Source of the DNA: CAZLGM01 sp964558875
Lineage (GTDB): Bacteria; Desulfobacterota; Desulfobulbia; Desulfobulbales; Desulfocapsaceae
Direction: 5' to 3'
Length of the DNA: 9,431 nt
NCBI GenBank assembly: GCA_964558875.1
Contig: CAZLGM010000131.1
Span: 1 to 9,431, forward strand
Part shown: positions 6,471-9,431 of the stretch, piece by piece
Layout: each line of letters opens with the position of its first letter
Position numbering within the stretch: the first letter of the stretch is position 1
Position numbers and translations under genes: made by a program
Notes under the pieces: model-generated
Seen by the model: the letters and a program-made list of their open reading frames with translations, nothing else
What the model was told of the DNA's origin: nothing
The model's database searches: none

Positions 6471-8916
6471 TAAAGCGTATTAAATCAAAGTCTTTCCCAT
6501 CAGTTTTCACAATGATGGCACCAGACTCCGCTGTTGCCGCAGTGTCGATATTAAGTTTCCTGCTTCGTTCATGTAATTTTTTCATATGGGTGGAATGTGA
6601 ATGACGGCGCCTGTTTGAAACAACAAGTAGCTTGGGTTGAACAGTTTTCAGGAAAATATTTGAGTTGGATGTGGTAGAACCGTGATGAGGAGAAAGCAGG
6701 ATGTCGGCCTGATGGACCTTCTTCTTCTCAACCAGTTGTTTCTCAACGCTGTTGCTGATATCTCCTGGAAACAGGGCCGAAAAATTATCATGGTTGAAGC
6801 CAATGATTAAGCCGCTGTCATTTGTAACCAAACTGTTTTTTCGCGGATGGGCCTGGCAGAAAAGATTTGCCGAGGTTTCTTCAAATAGGAACTGACCTTC
6901 ATGGGGAATCCTGACTTCGATATCCATTTCCTTTGCAAGTTTCAATAAGTCATCATAACTGTCTCCCTGCTCTTTAATCCGATTGGTCCAGATGATCGGT
7001 GGTTTGAAATGTTTAAGGATGAAAAACAGACCGTTATAATGATCTCCATCAGAGTGGGTGATAATTACCCCGTCCAATCGACGGATGCCTTGATGCCAGA
7101 GATAAGGAGCAATCACCCGTTTACCGATGTTGAAACGTTTGGAAGTGATAGCTCCACCGTCGATAAGCACTGCAGTCTTTCCTGGAAATTGGATCAGAGT
7201 AGAGCTGCCGTGTCCCACGTCAATATAGGTAATTGTCGAGAGGTAATTCAATCTGGGGAAAAGAGTGGAGGGTGGGATAAAAAACAGAGTGAGCAAAAGA
7301 GCAAAAACCCCAAATCGGAATATAAAAAACCTCCCAGTTGTAACTGTGACAATTGATGCAACAGAAACCCCATACATCAGCAAAAGTACGAGTGGTGGTG
7401 TCGGCAGATAGATTGAGGCAAAGGGTAGTCTGCCAAGCATCTCAAGTGTAGAGATTGCGGGAATAAAGCCCAGGGAACCAAGTTGAAAGAACCACCCGGC
7501 AAGTGATTCAGAGACTGATAAAAAACCGATACCCAAAAAACCAAGTATCAGGCTCCAGAAGCAGATAAGCGGCTCAACGATCAGGTTTGCAAGCGGGCCG
7601 ACGAGTGAGAAACGGTTGAAATGATAGAGCAGAAGAGGCAGAACACCAATTGTTGCCGCAAGTGAAATAAAAAGGGCTGACAACAGCCAGAATTTGGATT
7701 TTTGAAAAAATGTCTGTTGGGTTTCATCGCTGGCCTTTTGATTGTGGTATTCGGTGAGAATCGGCAGAGCTGCAATGATCGTTGTAACCGCAGCAAAGGA
7801 GAGCTGGAAGGAGGCGGAGAACAGGCTCTGCGGGTTTACGATGAGAATTAAAAGAGCTGCCAGGGATACAATGGTAACAGCGTGCTTTCTTCGGTTTACG
7901 CATAAACAGAGAATTACAACCACAGACATAAGAAAGGAGCGAACAACAGGTGTATTGGCTCCACCAATCAACATGTACAGGGTAAGGGGTGCAAGACAGA
8001 GTAAAGCTGCTGCTTTTTTTACAGGGATATTCATGATCAGCCATTCTGAGCGGGTAAGCAGCCAGAAAAAGACACAATATAAGAAGGCGGAGATGATTCC
8101 CATATGCAGGCCGGAAATGGCTAGAATATGCATGCAGCCACCCTTTTTAAACAGTTCAAGCATGTCGCTATCGACTGCCGACCTGTCTCCGATGAGAACT
8201 GCTTTATAAAGTGGGGCGTAACGTTCTAATACCGATTTATCGATAGTCGCAGAGATCTTGGTCCGAAGTCTCTGGGGCCAGTAAAAAAATCTCTCTCCCA
8301 AAGTATATGAATGGCTCACAGGTGCAATGTGGAGGGGAGAAATAATTCGACCGGTTACCCGGATGTTTTTTTCCAAAAGAAATTGTTGGTAATTAAAACC
8401 TCCAGGATTCCGATATCCTCCAGGTCTGAATAAAGTGGCACGGACCGCGATTGTGTCTCCGGCTGTAATTTTGTTCGGCCATTTATCTCTCAAAGTCAGC
8501 TTGACAAGTCCGGATGCGGCAATGAAATGGGAGTCGTTTTTGCGGCGCAGGGATTTTGTGTTAATAACTACAGATGTTTTCTCTCCATTGTATCCGGGTA
8601 GATCATGGAGAAATCCGGTAAGGACAACCTCATTCCCGTTGACTGTCTGGTTACTGATGTCGTTCGGGTCAACAGGTTTTTGAGCGCTGATGGTGCCATT
8701 GTACCAGCCAAGGACAAAAAACAGGACCAGCAGCAAAGGGTAACAAAACACGGCTTTCTTTTGCCAGAGGATCACGGCAGCAGCCAATACCATAGCAGGA
8801 AGAATAATTGTCATATCTGGCAGCAAAAGTTCGGTATTGGAAGAGAAGTAAATCCCCAAACCAAAAGCAATTGTGACAGCTATCAGTAAGTAGTGTTGTA
8901 CGGATCTAAAGTGCAT
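6463..8916 (-). CDS. comEC: DNA internalization competence protein ComEC/Rec2
   Basis: ComEC is the inner-membrane channel that takes single-stranded DNA into the cytoplasm during natural transformation. The 817-residue protein has the full architecture. Hydrophobic N-terminal segments lie at about 10-72. An OB-fold region (DUF4131-like) covers about 75-195. The polytopic Competence domain covers about 235-550, with the family block ILAISGLHMGI (264-274) and GGANTPVVRSFLM (318-330). A C-terminal metallo-beta-lactamase domain starts at Y-I-D-V-G-H-G (564-570). Its metal ligands look intact: HSDGDH (621-626), FPGD (716-719) and SPHHGS (742-747), suggesting a working nuclease domain. The start ATG at 8914-8916 puts the first membrane helix at the expected place, although its ribosome binding site is weak. 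It lies 95 bp downstream of waaA on the same strand. No frameshift or truncation is seen. Confidence 0.95.
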   Translation of the reverse strand: MHFRSVQHYLLIAVTIAFGLGIYFSSNTELLLPDMTIILPAMVLAAAVILWQKKAVFCYPLLLVLFFVLGWYNGTISAQKPVDPNDISNQTVNGNEVVLTGFLHDLPGYNGEKTSVVINTKSLRRKNDSHFIAASGLVKLTLRDKWPNKITAGDTIAVRATLFRPGGYRNPGGFNYQQFLLEKNIRVTGRIISPLHIAPVSHSYTLGERFFYWPQRLRTKISATIDKSVLERYAPLYKAVLIGDRSAVDSDMLELFKKGGCMHILAISGLHMGIISAFLYCVFFWLLTRSEWLIMNIPVKKAAALLCLAPLTLYMLIGGANTPVVRSFLMSVVVILCLCVNRRKHAVTIVSLAALLILIVNPQSLFSASFQLSFAAVTTIIAALPILTEYHNQKASDETQQTFFQKSKFWLLSALFISLAATIGVLPLLLYHFNRFSLVGPLANLIVEPLICFWSLILGFLGIGFLSVSESLAGWFFQLGSLGFIPAISTLEMLGRLPFASIYLPTPPLVLLLMYGVSVASIVTVTTGRFFIFRFGVFALLLTLFFIPPSTLFPRLNYLSTITYIDVGHGSSTLIQFPGKTAVLIDGGAITSKRFNIGKRVIAPYLWHQGIRRLDGVIITHSDGDHYNGLFFILKHFKPPIIWTNRIKEQGDSYDDLLKLAKEMDIEVRIPHEGQFLFEETSANLFCQAHPRKNSLVTNDSGLIIGFNHDNFSALFPGDISNSVEKQLVEKKKVHQADILLSPHHGSTTSNSNIFLKTVQPKLLVVSNRRRHSHSTHMKKLHERSRKLNIDTAATAESGAIIVKTDGKDFDLIRFIE

Positions 8917-8973
8917 ACCAATTGTTCCACACCCTGTTGGATATATGAAGGTTGTGGTTGTTCGATGATATGA

Positions 8974-8998
8974 CCGATCAGCCAGATGGGTTGATCGG
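8974..8998 (-). terminator. Hairpin downstream of waaA
   Basis: CCGATCA (8974-8980) and TGATCGG (8992-8998) form a perfect 7 bp stem with an 11 nt loop, 13 bp after the waaA stop. On the minus strand it is followed by TCATATCATCG, not a T-run, so it is not a classic intrinsic terminator. It could partially separate waaA from comEC or stabilise the waaA transcript end. Confidence 0.3.
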
Positions 8999-9011
8999 AT
9001 GGTTGGATGTC

Positions 9012-9431
9012 CTAGCGCAGATAACCTGTAATCAGGTCCAGGTGGCGTTTGATTACACCTTTTTGTTGTTGGACATCGGTATATCCAAGCTTGCCGTGTG
9101 TTCTTCTTTTGTTCTCCGATTGAAGCAGAGTATCCATAACGTTTATAAGTTCTGCCTCATCTTTGATCATAAAAGCACCGCCTGCCGATACCAGGCTGGA
9201 GCTGATTTCTTCAAAATCCTCCATATGGGGACCAAAAAGGACAGGTATCCCCGCAAGAGCTGCCTCAATAGGATTATGACCGCCTTCGTTCACAAGGCTG
9301 CCACCGATAAAACCGATGTCTGCCTGATGGTAAAAAGCTGCCAGCTCACCGATGGTATCGAGTAAAAAATAGTCACCTTCTATCGGTTGTTTTTGTGAGC
9401 GTAAATTACTTACTAACCCCTTGGAATCGCC
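9012..9431 (-). CDS. waaA: Kdo transferase (WaaA/KdtA), C-terminal part, 5' end outside window
   Basis: The last 139 residues of 3-deoxy-D-manno-octulosonate transferase, a GT-B (GT30) enzyme that adds Kdo to lipid IVA at the inner face of the cytoplasmic membrane. The frame stays open to the right edge, so the gene is cut by the window. The partial sequence reads a D-T-I-G-E-L-A-A-F-Y helix (25-34), then GFIGGSLVNEGGHNPIEAA (40-58) and GIPVLFGPHMEDFEEI (60-75), which correspond to the nucleotide-sugar binding region of E. coli WaaA (GGSLVERGGHNPLEAA ... PVLMGPHTFNF). A GTG at 9291-9293 could be misread as a start, but it encodes the internal Val of GGSLV. The stop TAG is at 9012-9014. The call is secure; roughly two thirds of the protein is missing. 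Confidence 0.93.
   Translation of the reverse strand, partial: GDSKGLVSNLRSQKQPIEGDYFLLDTIGELAAFYHQADIGFIGGSLVNEGGHNPIEAALAGIPVLFGPHMEDFEEISSSLVSAGGAFMIKDEAELINVMDTLLQSENKRRTHGKLGYTDVQQQKGVIKRHLDLITGYLR

Noticed and set aside
6418..8924. Direct repeat ATACCAATTG at 6418-6427 and 8915-8924 flanking comEC
   Set aside because: Only 10 bp; comEC is intact and no mobile-element genes or longer matching arms are present, so chance is the simplest explanation.
9012..9293. Stand-alone 93-residue gene starting at the GTG at 9291-9293
   Set aside because: The frame continues upstream to the window edge with clear WaaA sequence, so the GTG is an internal valine codon.
8952..9365. Forward open frame of 137 codons
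   Set aside because: Antisense shadow of waaA; its translation shows no family resemblance.

Overview
The window looks like chromosomal DNA from a Gram-negative bacterium of moderate GC content. A Kdo transferase implies lipopolysaccharide, and PilT implies type IV pili. Protein style (SelA, a PilT with a PP-S-D-F tail, GGDEF/TPR hybrids, a zinc-ribbon PilZ protein) suggests Desulfobacterota, perhaps a Desulfobulbales-type sulfur-cycle anaerobe. That placement is inference from recognition, not from a search.

Layout: positions 1-248 are an AT-rich leader with no supported gene. On the + strand follow selA (249-1649), a protein with two degenerate GGDEF-like domains and a TPR tail (1651-3807), a LOG-family nucleotide phosphoribohydrolase (3808-4506) and a pilT-type retraction ATPase (4565-5647). 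The first three are packed with 0-1 nt between them and lack clear Shine-Dalgarno sequences, so they probably form one translationally coupled operon. pilT has its own good ribosome binding site after a 58 nt gap. A 168 bp convergent intergenic region (5648-5815) carries GC-rich hairpins and a REP-like dispersed repeat. On the - strand, read from the right edge, are the 3' part of waaA/kdtA (9012-9431, cut by the window edge), comEC (6463-8916) and a zinc-ribbon PilZ protein (5816-6379).

How the genes relate: pilT (pilus retraction) and comEC (inner-membrane DNA channel) are both core parts of natural DNA uptake. A PilZ protein (c-di-GMP-effector family) follows comEC on the same strand. The + strand operon encodes a protein whose GGDEF-like domains have lost their catalytic signature. 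A link between these signalling-type proteins and pilus or competence control is plausible but unproven. selA supports selenocysteine synthesis, although neither selB nor tRNA-Sec is in the window. waaA belongs to lipid A-core synthesis.

I see no CRISPR array, insertion sequence, prophage or recognisable defence island. The least conventional items are the tandem degenerate GGDEF-TPR protein and the zinc-ribbon PilZ protein with an altered ligand motif.
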